The position numbers and the translations under genes are program-made. The notes below the pieces were generated by a model. That model had not been told where the DNA came from and searched no databases. It saw nothing but the letters and a program-made list of their open reading frames with translations. This document shows, piece after piece, positions 27,388 to 36,207 of a stretch of 64,000 nt of DNA (position 1 is the stretch's first letter; each line of letters starts with the position of its first letter). Origin of the DNA: Phycisphaerae bacterium (GTDB lineage: Bacteria; Planctomycetota; Phycisphaerae; UBA1845); assembly GCA_029260215.1 (NCBI GenBank), contig JAJDDQ010000087.1, forward strand, positions 1-64,000, given 5' to 3'.

Positions 27388-27563
27388 CATGCCCGCCTCG
27401 ATGGCGGGCATGTTGCATCGGCGGGCCGCTGAAGAAGTGTAGCACGGGTTTGCAACCCGTGTGTTCACCGGCCAGGAATCGGAGTCTCGTAGCGCACCAT
27501 CGTTCGCATCGGTTGGAAACCAGTGCCACACCACTCAACGTATGAGTGTCTTTCCGTGGCACT
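27388..27563. repeat. Three successive palindromes upstream of cstA
   Basis: CATGCCCGCC at 27388-27397 pairs exactly with 27403-27412. CACGGGTT at 27443-27450 pairs exactly with 27454-27461. AGTGCCAC at 27522-27529 pairs with GTGGCACT at 27556-27563, enclosing an inner ACTCA/TGAGT hairpin (27533-27547). The rest of 27318-27905 shows no credible gene. They look like dispersed intergenic palindromic units, but one could be a leader structure for cstA. Confidence 0.5.
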
Positions 27564-27787
27564 ACTCCGTTCTGCACTCTCTCTCACATCGAAGACTTAA
27601 CTTTTCGCAGCCTCGCTAATGCTTGTGCGAAAAGCGAACGAATGTGGAACGTCTCTGCCCGGCGACGCGCCGGTTTTTGATGTGAACAGCTTTCCTGTAC
27701 GCTCTCGCCCGACAAATTGCATGGCTGCTGTATTTAGCGACACACTTAGCCGCGTCCGCGTCTCGACGTCTTTGACGCCAGCCCTGC

Positions 27788-27802
27788 GTAAGGGGGGAAA
27801 AG
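27788..27802. repeat. Half copy of the C/G-rich hairpin family
   Basis: GTAAGGGGGGAAAAG is identical to the right arm of the element at 18741-18755. The left arm is missing. It is a likely decayed member of the repeat family. Confidence 0.4.
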
Positions 27803-27905
27803 CGGTGCAGGAATTGGAAGGGTGAACCTGTTCGCGGTAAAAGCGTCCGGGTAAGAGGCGTTCGGCTTTGAGATTCGATTTCAGCGACTGAATGGAGAGT
27901 TGGCG

Positions 27906-28796
27906 ATGGCTTCTGGAACGGTGACGCGGACGGAATTCGAGGGGATTGCGGTTCGGCGAGGGAAAGTTCGGGATATTTACGATCTGGGGGCTGAGATTCT
28001 GCTCGTGGCGACCGATCGGGTCAGCGCGTACGACGTCGTGCTGCCCACGCCGGTCCCGGGCAAAGGCGAGATGCTTACGCGCATTTCGAAATTCTGGTTC
28101 GACCGCTTCGGCTGCGATGTGCCGCACCATCTGATCGGGGTGATCGATGACGAAGCGCCGCCGGGTTTTGAAGATCATCTGGAGGTGCTGCGCGGGCGGA
28201 CGATGCGCTGTCGCAAGACCGAAGTCGTGCCGATCGAATGCGTGGTGCGCGGGTACCTGGCTGGCTCGGGGTGGGCGGAGTATCAGCGAAGCAGTTCGGT
28301 ATGCAATATCGCCCTGCCGAGCGGGTTGAAACAATGCTCCAAGCTTCCGTCGCCGATCTTCACGCCGTCCACCAAGGCTGCCGTGGGGCACGATGAGAAC
28401 ATTTCCTTCGAGCAGGCATGTGAGGCTGTCAGTGTCGAGATGATGACACTGCTTCGGCAGCGCAGCCTGGACCTTTACGAGCGTGCGGCGGCGTATGCAC
28501 TGACGCGCGGGATCATTATTGCGGATACTAAATTTGAATGGGGCCTAATTGGGGACGATCTCATTCTGATTGATGAAGTGCTCACGCCGGATTCCTCCCG
28601 CTTTTGGCCGGCGGAGAAGTACGAAGAGGGCCGGGATCAGGAGAGTTTCGACAAACAATACGTACGCAACTACCTGACGACACTGGTGAAAGCCGGCCAG
28701 TGGGACAAGACTCCGCCCGGCCCCGATCTGCCGGATGAGATCGTGCAGAACACGGCTGCGAAATATGCGGAGGCGGTTGGGTTGTTGATGGGGTGA
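27906..28796 (+). CDS. purC: Phosphoribosylaminoimidazole-succinocarboxamide synthase
   Basis: SAICAR synthetase joins aspartate to CAIR using ATP in purine synthesis. The 296-residue product has the full pattern: RRGKVRDIYDLG (~14-25), LLVATDRVSAYDVVLPTPVPG, VVRGYLAGSGWAEYQ, and TDPEST-like EVLTPDSSRFWPAEKY near the C-terminus. Length and motifs agree with the long bacterial/fungal-type enzyme. ATG 27906 is preferred over TTG 27900, with GGAGAG 7 nt upstream. Stands alone between repeat-rich intergenic DNA. Confidence 0.93.
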   Translation: MASGTVTRTEFEGIAVRRGKVRDIYDLGAEILLVATDRVSAYDVVLPTPVPGKGEMLTRISKFWFDRFGCDVPHHLIGVIDDEAPPGFEDHLEVLRGRTMRCRKTEVVPIECVVRGYLAGSGWAEYQRSSSVCNIALPSGLKQCSKLPSPIFTPSTKAAVGHDENISFEQACEAVSVEMMTLLRQRSLDLYERAAAYALTRGIIIADTKFEWGLIGDDLILIDEVLTPDSSRFWPAEKYEEGRDQESFDKQYVRNYLTTLVKAGQWDKTPPGPDLPDEIVQNTAAKYAEAVGLLMG

Positions 28797-28879
28797 GGGG
28801 TGGCGCATGTCCGATCCGTACGAGTGGAGTTTGAGCTTGTCGCGTACGTCAGCACGTGTTTCGGTCCGACCTCCCCCGG

Positions 28880-28900
28880 CCCCTCCTTCTGACGGAGGGG
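28880..28900. repeat. C/G-rich hairpin, 7-bp stem
   Basis: CCCCTCC at 28880-28886 pairs with GGAGGGG at 28894-28900. It is the fourth related C/G-rich palindrome in the window. The interval 28797-29152 has no other recognisable feature. Confidence 0.45.
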
Positions 28901-29152
28901 AGGAAGATGGGCGTTGTTGGCGGCGGGAGAGGGTGAGGCGGAGTGGTTGGGTTCTTGATGCGTTGGCGATCGAGCGATGCGTAATCAAGATCGTGGGGGA
29001 GGGAACGGGATGGGGGTAATTTGTGACTGTTGTTGTCTACCGCTTCCTTACGGGCGCGGCTCTGTTTGTCTGTTCATATCGAACGATGGTTGACGGGGTA
29101 CTGCGGTGAATGGGTGTGCGAAAATCCGCGCGAACTTCAGTTCTTTGTTTGC

Positions 29153-30013
29153 TCACGCGTTTTTTCGATTGCGCATGTAGTCGTGTAGCGCGTCGGGCCA
29201 GGGGCGGGGTTGGCGGCCTGTGGTGGCGGTGAACTTGTCGCAGTTCAGAACGCTGTACATCGGGCGTGCGGCGACGGCGCCGAATTCGGCTGTGGTGGTG
29301 GGCGAAACGGGCACATCATACCCAGCTATCTCGATAGCCTTTATCGCAAGTCCGTGCCACGTTGTGGCATTCGCGTTGGTGAAATGGAACAGGCCTGCTG
29401 CGTCGACGCGCATCAGTTGCTCGATGGCGACGGCTAAGTCTCCGGCGTAGGTGGGGCTGCCGTTTTGATCGGCCACCACGCGCAGCGGCTGTCCTTTGGC
29501 TGCCCGGGCGAGAATGGCTTCGATGAAGTTCCTGCCGCCGATTCCGTACAGCCATGCGGTGCGCACGATGATGTGTGTCTCTGCGTGTTGGGCGTTTTGT
29601 TCGCCCAGAAGTTTGGATCGTCCGTAGGCGTTTTGCGGATTGGGCGCGTCGTGTTCGGCGTAGGGCTTTTCGGACGATCCGTCGAAAACGTAATCGGTGC
29701 TGATGTGTACGAGGGTCGCGCCGCATTCGTTGCATGCGTCGGCTAACTTCGACACAGCCAAGCCGTTGACGCGGTTCGCCAATTCGTGATTTTCCTCCGC
29801 GCCGTCAACATTGGTGTAGGCGGCGGCATTGATCAGCCACTGGGGACGGTGCTGTTGCAGGACTTCGCGAATGCGGTCGCTGTCGGTGATGTCCAGCTCG
29901 GCTTCGGAGAAGGACTTCGCGTTCCAATCGCCGCCGGCTGCGAGGACTTTTTCGAGGTGCCCGGCGAGTTGGCCTCCGGCACCGGTGATGATGACGCGCG
30001 GTGTGTCGCTCAC
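29153..30013 (-). CDS. rfbD: dTDP-4-dehydrorhamnose reductase
   Basis: Final step to dTDP-L-rhamnose, NAD(P)H-dependent. The 286-residue SDR-type protein has ITGAGGQLAGHLEKVL at the N-terminus, STDYVFDG (~103-110), and the catalytic YGRSKLLGE (Tyr/Lys about 127-131). WLYGIGGRNF follows. All match RmlD. Overlaps the upstream rfbB stop by 4 nt (ATGA); last gene of the rhamnose operon. Confidence 0.92.
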   Translation of the reverse strand: MSDTPRVIITGAGGQLAGHLEKVLAAGGDWNAKSFSEAELDITDSDRIREVLQQHRPQWLINAAAYTNVDGAEENHELANRVNGLAVSKLADACNECGATLVHISTDYVFDGSSEKPYAEHDAPNPQNAYGRSKLLGEQNAQHAETHIIVRTAWLYGIGGRNFIEAILARAAKGQPLRVVADQNGSPTYAGDLAVAIEQLMRVDAAGLFHFTNANATTWHGLAIKAIEIAGYDVPVSPTTTAEFGAVAARPMYSVLNCDKFTATTGRQPRPWPDALHDYMRNRKNA

Positions 30014-31056
30014 TGTTCGACGCGTTTTCCGTACTGCTCTTCGTAGTACTTTCGGTATTGGCCGGATTTAATCGGCTCCCACCAGGACTTGTGATCGACG
30101 AACCACTGCACGGTCTGCTTGATCCCTTCGTCGAAATCGACGACGGGCGACCAGCCGAGTTCGGTGCGGATTTTGCGGTCGTCAATCGCGTAGCGACGAT
30201 CGTGGCCTGGCCTGTCGGTGACGTATTTGATGAGACTTTCGTCTTTTCCGGTGATGGCGAGGAGTTTTGCGGTCATCTCCTTGTTGGTCATACCCTTGCC
30301 CGATGTGATGTTGTAGACCTCGCCACTGCGGCCTGACTCCGCGACGCGCGCGATGGCGGCGGAGTGGTCGTCAACGTGAATCCACTGTCGTGCGTGCAGG
30401 CCGTCGCCGTAGAGCGGAACTTGTTTGTTCTCGAATAAATTGGTGATGAACAGCGGGATCATCTTTTCGGGATACTGGTATGGGCCGTAGTTGTTGCAGC
30501 AGCGGGTGATGACGACGTCGAGATCGAAGCTGTGGTGGAAGGCCAATGCGACGAGATCGCCGCCGGTTTTGGTGGCGGAGTACGGGTTCCGAGGGGTCAG
30601 CCGGTAGTTTTCGTCGGCGTCTTCGCCCGGTGCCTGGGAGCCGTAGACTTCGTCGGTTGAAATCTGCACGAAGCGAATGTGCGGCCTTTGTTTGATTGCG
30701 TCGAGGAAGACCTGCACACCGCCGACGTTTGTGCCCGCGAAATCGTCCGCACCGAGTAGGCTGCGGTCGACGTGGGTGTGGGCGGCGGCGTTGATGACAG
30801 TGTCGATGTCCTGGTCGAGCAGGGTGGAGACCGTCTCGCGGTCGCAGATGTTTCCATGCACGAAACGGTGGCGAGGGACGTCGTCCAGGTCTTTGAGATT
30901 GGCGAGATTCCCGGCGTAGGTGAGTGCGTCGAGGCTGACGATGGACGCATCGGGCCATCGCTTGAGAAGATAGTGAACCAGATTCGAGCCGATGAAGCCG
31001 GCGGCACCGGTGACGAGTACGTTTTTCGGTTGGCGTTTGCTTGTGTCAATCGACAT
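30010..31056 (-). CDS. rfbB: dTDP-glucose 4,6-dehydratase
   Basis: The 348-residue NAD-dependent SDR has VLVTGAAGFIGSNLVHYLL (~13-31), TDEVYGS (~127-133) and the catalytic Tyr-Lys pair YSATKTGGD (~153-161). GPYQYPEKMIPLFITN near 190 also fits RmlB. It converts dTDP-glucose to 4-keto-6-deoxyglucose. ATG 31056 follows AGGAGG at proper spacing, so a longer frame to 31092 is not used. Overlaps rfbA by 11 nt. Confidence 0.93.
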   Translation of the reverse strand: MSIDTSKRQPKNVLVTGAAGFIGSNLVHYLLKRWPDASIVSLDALTYAGNLANLKDLDDVPRHRFVHGNICDRETVSTLLDQDIDTVINAAAHTHVDRSLLGADDFAGTNVGGVQVFLDAIKQRPHIRFVQISTDEVYGSQAPGEDADENYRLTPRNPYSATKTGGDLVALAFHHSFDLDVVITRCCNNYGPYQYPEKMIPLFITNLFENKQVPLYGDGLHARQWIHVDDHSAAIARVAESGRSGEVYNITSGKGMTNKEMTAKLLAITGKDESLIKYVTDRPGHDRRYAIDDRKIRTELGWSPVVDFDEGIKQTVQWFVDHKSWWEPIKSGQYRKYYEEQYGKRVEQ

Positions 31057-31786
31057 GGTTCGCTCCTCCTTCGTGGACGAGTCCGCTCGCACGGAAAAGC
31101 GACTCGAACGTGCCCGCGTCGGTCCACCAGCCGTCGAGCACGTCGTAAGTCAGCGTGCAGTCGCGGAGGTAGGCATTGTTGACGTCGGTGATTTCAAGCT
31201 CGCCGCGATCGGAAGGCTTCAATGGCCGGATGATATCGAACACGCGTGCGTCGTAGAAGTAGATACCGATGACAGCCAGGTTGCTCGGCGGGTCTTTGGG
31301 CTTTTCGATGATGTTGACCACGCGGTCCCCCTCGGTGACGGCTACGCCGAATCGTTCGGGGTCGGGTACTTCCTTGAGCAGTATTTTCGCGCCCTTCGGT
31401 TGTTCGAGGAACGCTTTTGCAGCGCCGCAGATGTTCTTCTCGATGATGTTGTCGCCCAGGATGACGCAGATTTTCCCGCCTTCGGCGAAATCCTCGGCCA
31501 GGCTGAGCGCTTCCGCGATGCCGCCCTCACCCTGCTGGTAGGTGTATTGTAAGTGCTTGATCCCGAACTCGCGGCCATTGCCCAGGAGCTGAAGAAAATC
31601 GCCGGCGTGCTGTCCGCCGGTGACAATGAGGATTTCATCGATGCCCGCGTTGAGCATGGCCCGCAGCGGGTAGAAGATCATGGGTTGGTCCAGGACGGGC
31701 AGAAGATGCTTGTTGGTCACCTTGGTGACGGGCAGCAGTCGCCCTCCCAACCCACCGGCCAATACGACGCCGCGTATCTTATCCAT
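31046..31786 (-). CDS. rfbA: Glucose-1-phosphate thymidylyltransferase
   Basis: The 246-residue nucleotidyltransferase opens the dTDP-rhamnose pathway. It has VVLAGGLGGRLLPVTKVTNK (~7-26), LPVLDQPMIFYPL, and VILGDNIIEKN near 108, with GWWTDAGTFESL near the end. The sugar-nucleotide signature normally reads GGxGTRL; here Thr is replaced by Gly (GGLGGRL). Length is shorter than the roughly 290-residue RmlA proteins. Overlaps rfbC by 8 nt. Confidence 0.85.
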   Translation of the reverse strand: MDKIRGVVLAGGLGGRLLPVTKVTNKHLLPVLDQPMIFYPLRAMLNAGIDEILIVTGGQHAGDFLQLLGNGREFGIKHLQYTYQQGEGGIAEALSLAEDFAEGGKICVILGDNIIEKNICGAAKAFLEQPKGAKILLKEVPDPERFGVAVTEGDRVVNIIEKPKDPPSNLAVIGIYFYDARVFDIIRPLKPSDRGELEITDVNNAYLRDCTLTYDVLDGWWTDAGTFESLFRASGLVHEGGANHVD

Positions 31787-32234
31787 CTTTTCTCGTCCAA
31801 TCGTAAGGAATGCTCGGGTCGTCGGGTGCGACGCGGTGCTCGTCCGGATTTTTGTAGTCGAAAAGTTCGGTCGGAAGATTCATTACGATGCACTCGTGCT
31901 CGCTGATGCACTTATAGCCGTGGTAGACGAGCGGCGGAATTTTTACGAGTACGGAACGGAAATCACCGGCGAAGAATTCGTTGACCTCTCCCCTGGTCGG
32001 TGAATCCTCGCGTGCGTCGTAGAGCACGATCTTGGCCATGCCGCGCACGACGGCGAAATGGTCCGTTTGTTTCTTGTGGTAATGCCAAGCCTTGACCACG
32101 CCCGGGTAGGCCGAGGTGATGTAGACTTGGCCGAAGCAGTCGAAGACGTCGTCGTCGTTTCGTAGAATCTCCATGAGCCGACCACGTTCGTCACAAATCA
32201 TTTTTAGCGGTTTTTCGATCACCCCGTCGATCAT
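31779..32234 (-). CDS. rfbC: dTDP-4-dehydrorhamnose 3,5-epimerase-like cupin
   Basis: The 151-residue cupin has the RmlC-type body (CFGQVYITSAYPGVVKAWHY, then HFAVVRGMAKIVLYDARED and VKIPPLVYHGYKCIS). The usual motif (VLRGLHxQ) is replaced by VKAWHYHKKQTDHF, so it is a divergent member. Its position at the head of rfbA-rfbB-rfbD supports the epimerase role. Met at 32234 is preferred over 32336 because a GGGAG site lies about 10 nt upstream and the longer N-terminus looks non-coding. Confidence 0.8.
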   Translation of the reverse strand: MIDGVIEKPLKMICDERGRLMEILRNDDDVFDCFGQVYITSAYPGVVKAWHYHKKQTDHFAVVRGMAKIVLYDAREDSPTRGEVNEFFAGDFRSVLVKIPPLVYHGYKCISEHECIVMNLPTELFDYKNPDEHRVAPDDPSIPYDWTRKDG

Positions 32235-32355
32235 TTCGCGGAAAACTCCCGGTTTGGCGCCCAATCTCAATAAGTTTGTACGATGTTCCCCTTCGTCAGA
32301 CGGGGCATTTATAGCCAATCTCCGGGCCGGTGTCACGAACCGAGTCCGGTTGCGA

Positions 32356-33147
32356 TTATCGGCTTGGATCGGGGTGCTGATTGATGAGAGATTCGTTTTT
32401 TCGGACCCGGGCGAGCAGCGAATCGAGCAGGGCTGGTGCGAGGAAGTCCAGCCAGCAAAGCATGCGTCCCGCCGGGGTGAGCACGACCTCGCGTCGCGGG
32501 CGGCGAATGCATCGAACGACGGCCGCCGCCGCCCCGCGCGTGCCCATTGCGAAACGTGTTTTTTTGGCTTCGGATTGGTCTTCGAGGCGTCCGGGGCAGA
32601 TTAGCGTTACGGCGACACCGGTATGCGCAAGCTCGACGCGCAGGGCATCGGTCCACGCATTCAGTGCGGCTTTTGAGGCGGAATAGGCTGCACGCTGGGG
32701 CGTGGCTCGTTTCCCGAGAACCGACGACACGTTCAGGATTTGGCCTGATCCGCGTTGGATCATTTCTGGAAGGACAGCCTGTGTGAAACGCACGGCGCTT
32801 AGATAGTTGACTTCGAGGCTGGTTTGGACGTCCTCGATCGGCGCGTCGATCGCAGGCCCTTCGCATTTGAAACCGGCGGCGTTGACGAGCACGTCGATTC
32901 GGCCCGTCGAGGATCGCCCGAGGTTGACGGCTCGCTCGATTTCCATCGGCTTGCACACGTCTGCGGGACAAACGACGGCCTGCACGCCGAGATCGGTGAC
33001 TCGCTTCGCAACTGCATTCAAGCGGTCTGCGTTTCGGGCCGATAACGCGAGGTTGGCACCGGCTTGTGCGAGCGCGACGGCTGTTTCAACACCGAAAGGA
33101 CTCGTCGCGCCGGTCATGAACACGTTTTTGCCGCGCAGGTTCGCCAT
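32356..33147 (-). CDS. Short-chain dehydrogenase/reductase
   Basis: The 263-residue product has the classical SDR pattern: NVFMTGATSPFGVETAVALA as the nucleotide-binding loop, DVLVNAAGF near 85, catalytic Ser in ILNVSSVLGKR (~140) and YSASK (~156-160). PGRLEDQ follows. The substrate is unknown. It lies upstream of the rhamnose genes on the same strand, but 122 bp away, so operon membership is uncertain. ATG 33162 is an alternative start; 33147 has a GAGG 6 nt upstream. Confidence 0.8.
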   Translation of the reverse strand: MANLRGKNVFMTGATSPFGVETAVALAQAGANLALSARNADRLNAVAKRVTDLGVQAVVCPADVCKPMEIERAVNLGRSSTGRIDVLVNAAGFKCEGPAIDAPIEDVQTSLEVNYLSAVRFTQAVLPEMIQRGSGQILNVSSVLGKRATPQRAAYSASKAALNAWTDALRVELAHTGVAVTLICPGRLEDQSEAKKTRFAMGTRGAAAAVVRCIRRPRREVVLTPAGRMLCWLDFLAPALLDSLLARVRKNESLINQHPDPSR

Positions 33148-33377
33148 GCATCGCCTCGCCATGTCACCGCTTGATGAATTCGAACACGTCAGCGGGACCG
33201 TGATCTCGATGGGCTTTATTATCGTGGAAACGCCTCGACGTGAACACTCGTGCCTTCAACTTGACCGGAGTTCCCGCATGACCTAGAAGGGACGATTCGG
33301 TTGGCGTGGCGGCGCCTGCGTGGTTGGCCAGCCTTGTCAGCGAGTGGGGTTTGCCTTCGGGACAGCGAAATTAAATT

Positions 33378-34337
33378 ATGAAAAGAGCGTTGATCGCGGG
33401 CATTACGGGGCAGGACGGCAGCTATTTGGCGGAGCTGCTGCTGTCAAAAGGGTATGAGGTGCACGGGATCATCCGGCGATCGACGAATCGGCAGACCAAT
33501 GTCGACCACATCCGAGAGAAACTGAATCTGCATTATGGCGACATGTGCGACGAAGTGAGTCTGTCGCGCATCATTCACGAATGCGATCCTGAAGAGTTTT
33601 ACAATCTTGCGGCTCAAAGCCACGTCCGGCTGAGCTTTGACAATCCTCTCTATACGACAGACGTTGCGGCTTTGGGCGCTGTGCGGGCACTGGAGATTCT
33701 GCACAAATTCAAGCCGAATTGCCGGTTCTATCAGGCCTCCACGAGCGAAATCTTCGGGAACTGTCCCCCGCCGCAGCGCGAGGACTCGCCCTGCCATCCC
33801 GTAAGCCCCTACGGAATCGCAAAACTGTCTGCCCATCATTCCGTTCGTGTTTATCGCGATGGATACGGCATGTATGCGTGCTCGGGGATCCTCTTTAATC
33901 ACGAATCGCCGCGTCGTGGGGAGGAATTCGTCACGCGCAAGATCACGCGCGCAACCGCCGACATCGTAGCCGGCAAGAAAGATGAGCTTTGGCTGGGGAA
34001 TTTGAATGCGCAGCGCGACTGGGGTTACGCGAAGGAATACGTGGAGGCCATGTGGCTGATGCTGCAGCAGGACGAGCCGGACGATTTCCTGATCGCGACA
34101 GGGGAAACGCATTCGGTACGGGATTTTCTCGAAGTGACGTTTGAGCATGCCGGGCTGGAGATCGCCAAGCACGTCAAGCACCACGACAACCTCGAACGCC
34201 CCAACGAAGTGCATGCCCTATGCGGCGATGCTAGCAAGGCCCGCGAAAAACTTGGTTGGCAACCGAAGACGACGTTCGCCGACTTGGCTCAAATCATGCT
34301 GGAACACGATCTGTGTTTGGCCGGCGTGCAGGTCTGA
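33378..34337 (+). CDS. gmd: GDP-mannose 4,6-dehydratase
   Basis: The 319-residue SDR has RALIAGITGQDGSYLAELLL, NLAAQSHV, the STSEIFG substrate loop, YGIAK with the catalytic Tyr/Lys, and GILFNHESPRRGEEFVTRKI, the signature of GMD. It makes GDP-4-keto-6-deoxymannose, precursor of GDP-fucose, rhamnose or perosamine. Slightly shorter than many GMDs. No GDP-fucose synthase follows in the window. It is the last chromosomal protein gene before ssrA and belongs by function with the surface-sugar genes. Confidence 0.92.
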   Translation: MKRALIAGITGQDGSYLAELLLSKGYEVHGIIRRSTNRQTNVDHIREKLNLHYGDMCDEVSLSRIIHECDPEEFYNLAAQSHVRLSFDNPLYTTDVAALGAVRALEILHKFKPNCRFYQASTSEIFGNCPPPQREDSPCHPVSPYGIAKLSAHHSVRVYRDGYGMYACSGILFNHESPRRGEEFVTRKITRATADIVAGKKDELWLGNLNAQRDWGYAKEYVEAMWLMLQQDEPDDFLIATGETHSVRDFLEVTFEHAGLEIAKHVKHHDNLERPNEVHALCGDASKAREKLGWQPKTTFADLAQIMLEHDLCLAGVQV

Positions 34338-34466
34338 CTCAGGCGAACGCGAACAGACATTAATCCTTCTCAAACATACCTCATCGCGGCGGTGTGCCGA
34401 TACCAAAGACATAGTGTGATTTGCAACTGGTGTTCTGCGTTGTGGTCGCATAGAATACATGTTGAA

Positions 34467-34818
34467 GGGGGCGATTGGTTTCGACCGGGCGAGTGCAAGG
34501 TTAAGCCGCGTGCCGAGGTTGCTCGTAGGCCTCGTAAAACCACGAGCAAAAAACTAAGTGGCAACTCTCAGTTGCGCATGGCTGCCTGATTAGGTAGCCC
34601 GTTCCGCGATCGACGCCCGCTAGATCGTCGGAGCGAAAATAGTGGGCTGGCATGGTCGTTCTACTCGACGGCGTCCGTGTGAGAAATCAGCCGAGTTTGC
34701 CAATGACAGAGCCTGTCGGTCGGCGCTGTCTGCGGCGAGAAATAAATGATCCCGACTACGCACGTAGAAACTTTTCCGGATCCGCCACGGGACGGGGGTT
34801 CGATTCCCCCCGCCTCCA
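34467..34818 (+). ncRNA. ssrA: Transfer-messenger RNA
   Basis: The 5' end GGGGGCGATTGGTTTCGAC and the 3' end GACGGGGGTTCGATTCCCCC then CGCCTCCA form the tRNA-like domain. GGGGGCG (34467-34473) pairs with CGCCTCC (34811-34817) as the acceptor stem, and the T arm is TTCGATTCC. CCA is not encoded. The tag frame is read as GGC at 34560-34562 through TGA at 34587-34589, giving GNSQLRMAA after the charged alanine. The resume point is supported by the upstream TAAGT, and the stop lies in a hairpin GGCTGCCT/AGGTAGCC. It rescues stalled ribosomes and also serves as the insertion target of the element that follows. Confidence 0.95.
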
Positions 34819-34825
34819 TTAGCTA

Positions 34826-34847
34826 AACCCTTGCAAACACAAGGGTT
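34826..34847 (+). terminator. Hairpin following ssrA
   Basis: AACCCTTG at 34826-34833 pairs with CAAGGGTT at 34840-34847, 8 nt beyond the mature tmRNA end. The stem is followed by AC and A-rich sequence instead of a T-run. It could end ssrA transcription or be a recombinase-binding arm of the att region. Confidence 0.4.
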
Positions 34848-34890
34848 ACATCGACGAAAAAACGTGTCCCCAGTCAGTCCCTAGTGAGTG

Positions 34891-36204
34891 TCACTTCAAA
34901 GGGCCTTTCTGGGTCAACAACGCATCGTCGATGCCACTTTCGAACTTCGTGTATTCTTCGTGAAACGCGAACCGGTCCAGACCACGGTAGTGGTCGTGGA
35001 TCGGGTCGGCAGCGTGGCCCATTGCCACCTTCGACACCTCGCGACGAATCTTGCTCACGTGCGCCCGCGTCCTGTGGTAATGCCGCAGCCAATGCCATCG
35101 AAGCAATGACCAGAGCCTGCCGGTCCTCGGGTGCTTGTGTACGAGTACGCCAGCCTCCAGAGCGTAGCGTTTCAGCCGTATGAGCGTTTTGTTGCCAGCA
35201 ACCTGGTTGCCAGCCTGGTTCATGAACACCCAATCCGACGTTTGGCCGAGGCCCATTGAACCGATAACGCTTGCCAGCCGGTTCGTAATATGCACCGGTC
35301 GACGAGCCGCCCGGCTCTTCGGTATCCACAGGCCATCCGCCGTCAGGCAACGCCGGCGCAATTCTGGGCGAACGCGATCGTCGTCAGGCCGCTTGATGTC
35401 CAGGATGATTTCACGTTCATCAAGGTCGATATCCCCGACCTGAAGAAACTGAAGTTCCTGAAAGCGGAATCCGCCTTCGCAGATGAAGACGATCAGATTC
35501 ACGGTCTGCGTATCGAAGTGTTTTGAAGCAACCTCGATGACGGCGTTGATCTGATCCGGGTAAATCGTCGGCGGTGGCAACGTGTGCGTTGGCAAACGAT
35601 CAAGCTCGGCTTGGCGGCCGGTTGCCGCCGGGTTCGGTCCGGACATGAGCTTGCGTTTGAAAATGACGTACCCGTAGAAATTGCGCACGGCGTCCATATA
35701 GTGGTTCGCTGTGGCCGCACCCACGCCAGCTTGGTCGCGCAGATACGATTGGAATTTCACCAGCAATCCCGGATTAACGTCCTGCACGAAAATCAACCGA
35801 CGCTTCTCCATCCACGCCCGCAGGCAACTCAGTCTGCCCTTGAGCTTCGCAACGTACTCGTAGCTCCGGCCCAATGTTTCGATGTAGCCAATGAAGCCAT
35901 CGACCACCGGGCCCATCCGTGTTCGCTCGGGTTCGGTCTCCTTCTCAGGATAATGTCGCTGTCGAAAGAGTTCCTCACTCTTTCGCGATGCGATGAGCCG
36001 AGCGAACGAAAGATCCGTCTCGCGAGTGCTCTTGCTAATCCCCTTCTTGTACGCGCGACCCTGGCTGCGTTGACCGGATGCTGCCATCTTGGCCAGTTCC
36101 CAGTACATCTGCCAGTATGGGCTGCGTGGGGTAAGAAAGAGCGTGACCTCGCCGACGCGTTCCGACTTGGTCCACCTGTTCTTACGCGTCTCCTTTCTCG
36201 CCAT
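34891..36204 (-). CDS. Tyrosine recombinase (integrase) of the ssrA-inserted element
   Basis: The 437-residue protein has a SAM-like N-terminal domain (about 115-200: SYLRDQAGVGAATANHYMD) and the catalytic domain. The first Arg is in CEGGFRFQELQFL (~261). The HxxR box is in WHWLRHYHRTRA (~382-393), the GH in VAMGHAAD (~405), and the nucleophile Tyr in IHDHYRGL. The set Arg, HxxR, His, Tyr is complete, so it is likely active. It is transcribed toward ssrA, as usual for tmRNA-inserted elements. It is expected to cut the ssrA 3' end. Two HTH proteins lie just upstream on the same strand. Confidence 0.9.
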   Translation of the reverse strand: MARKETRKNRWTKSERVGEVTLFLTPRSPYWQMYWELAKMAASGQRSQGRAYKKGISKSTRETDLSFARLIASRKSEELFRQRHYPEKETEPERTRMGPVVDGFIGYIETLGRSYEYVAKLKGRLSCLRAWMEKRRLIFVQDVNPGLLVKFQSYLRDQAGVGAATANHYMDAVRNFYGYVIFKRKLMSGPNPAATGRQAELDRLPTHTLPPPTIYPDQINAVIEVASKHFDTQTVNLIVFICEGGFRFQELQFLQVGDIDLDEREIILDIKRPDDDRVRPELRRRCLTADGLWIPKSRAARRPVHITNRLASVIGSMGLGQTSDWVFMNQAGNQVAGNKTLIRLKRYALEAGVLVHKHPRTGRLWSLLRWHWLRHYHRTRAHVSKIRREVSKVAMGHAADPIHDHYRGLDRFAFHEEYTKFESGIDDALLTQKGPLK

Positions 36205-36207
36205 ACG

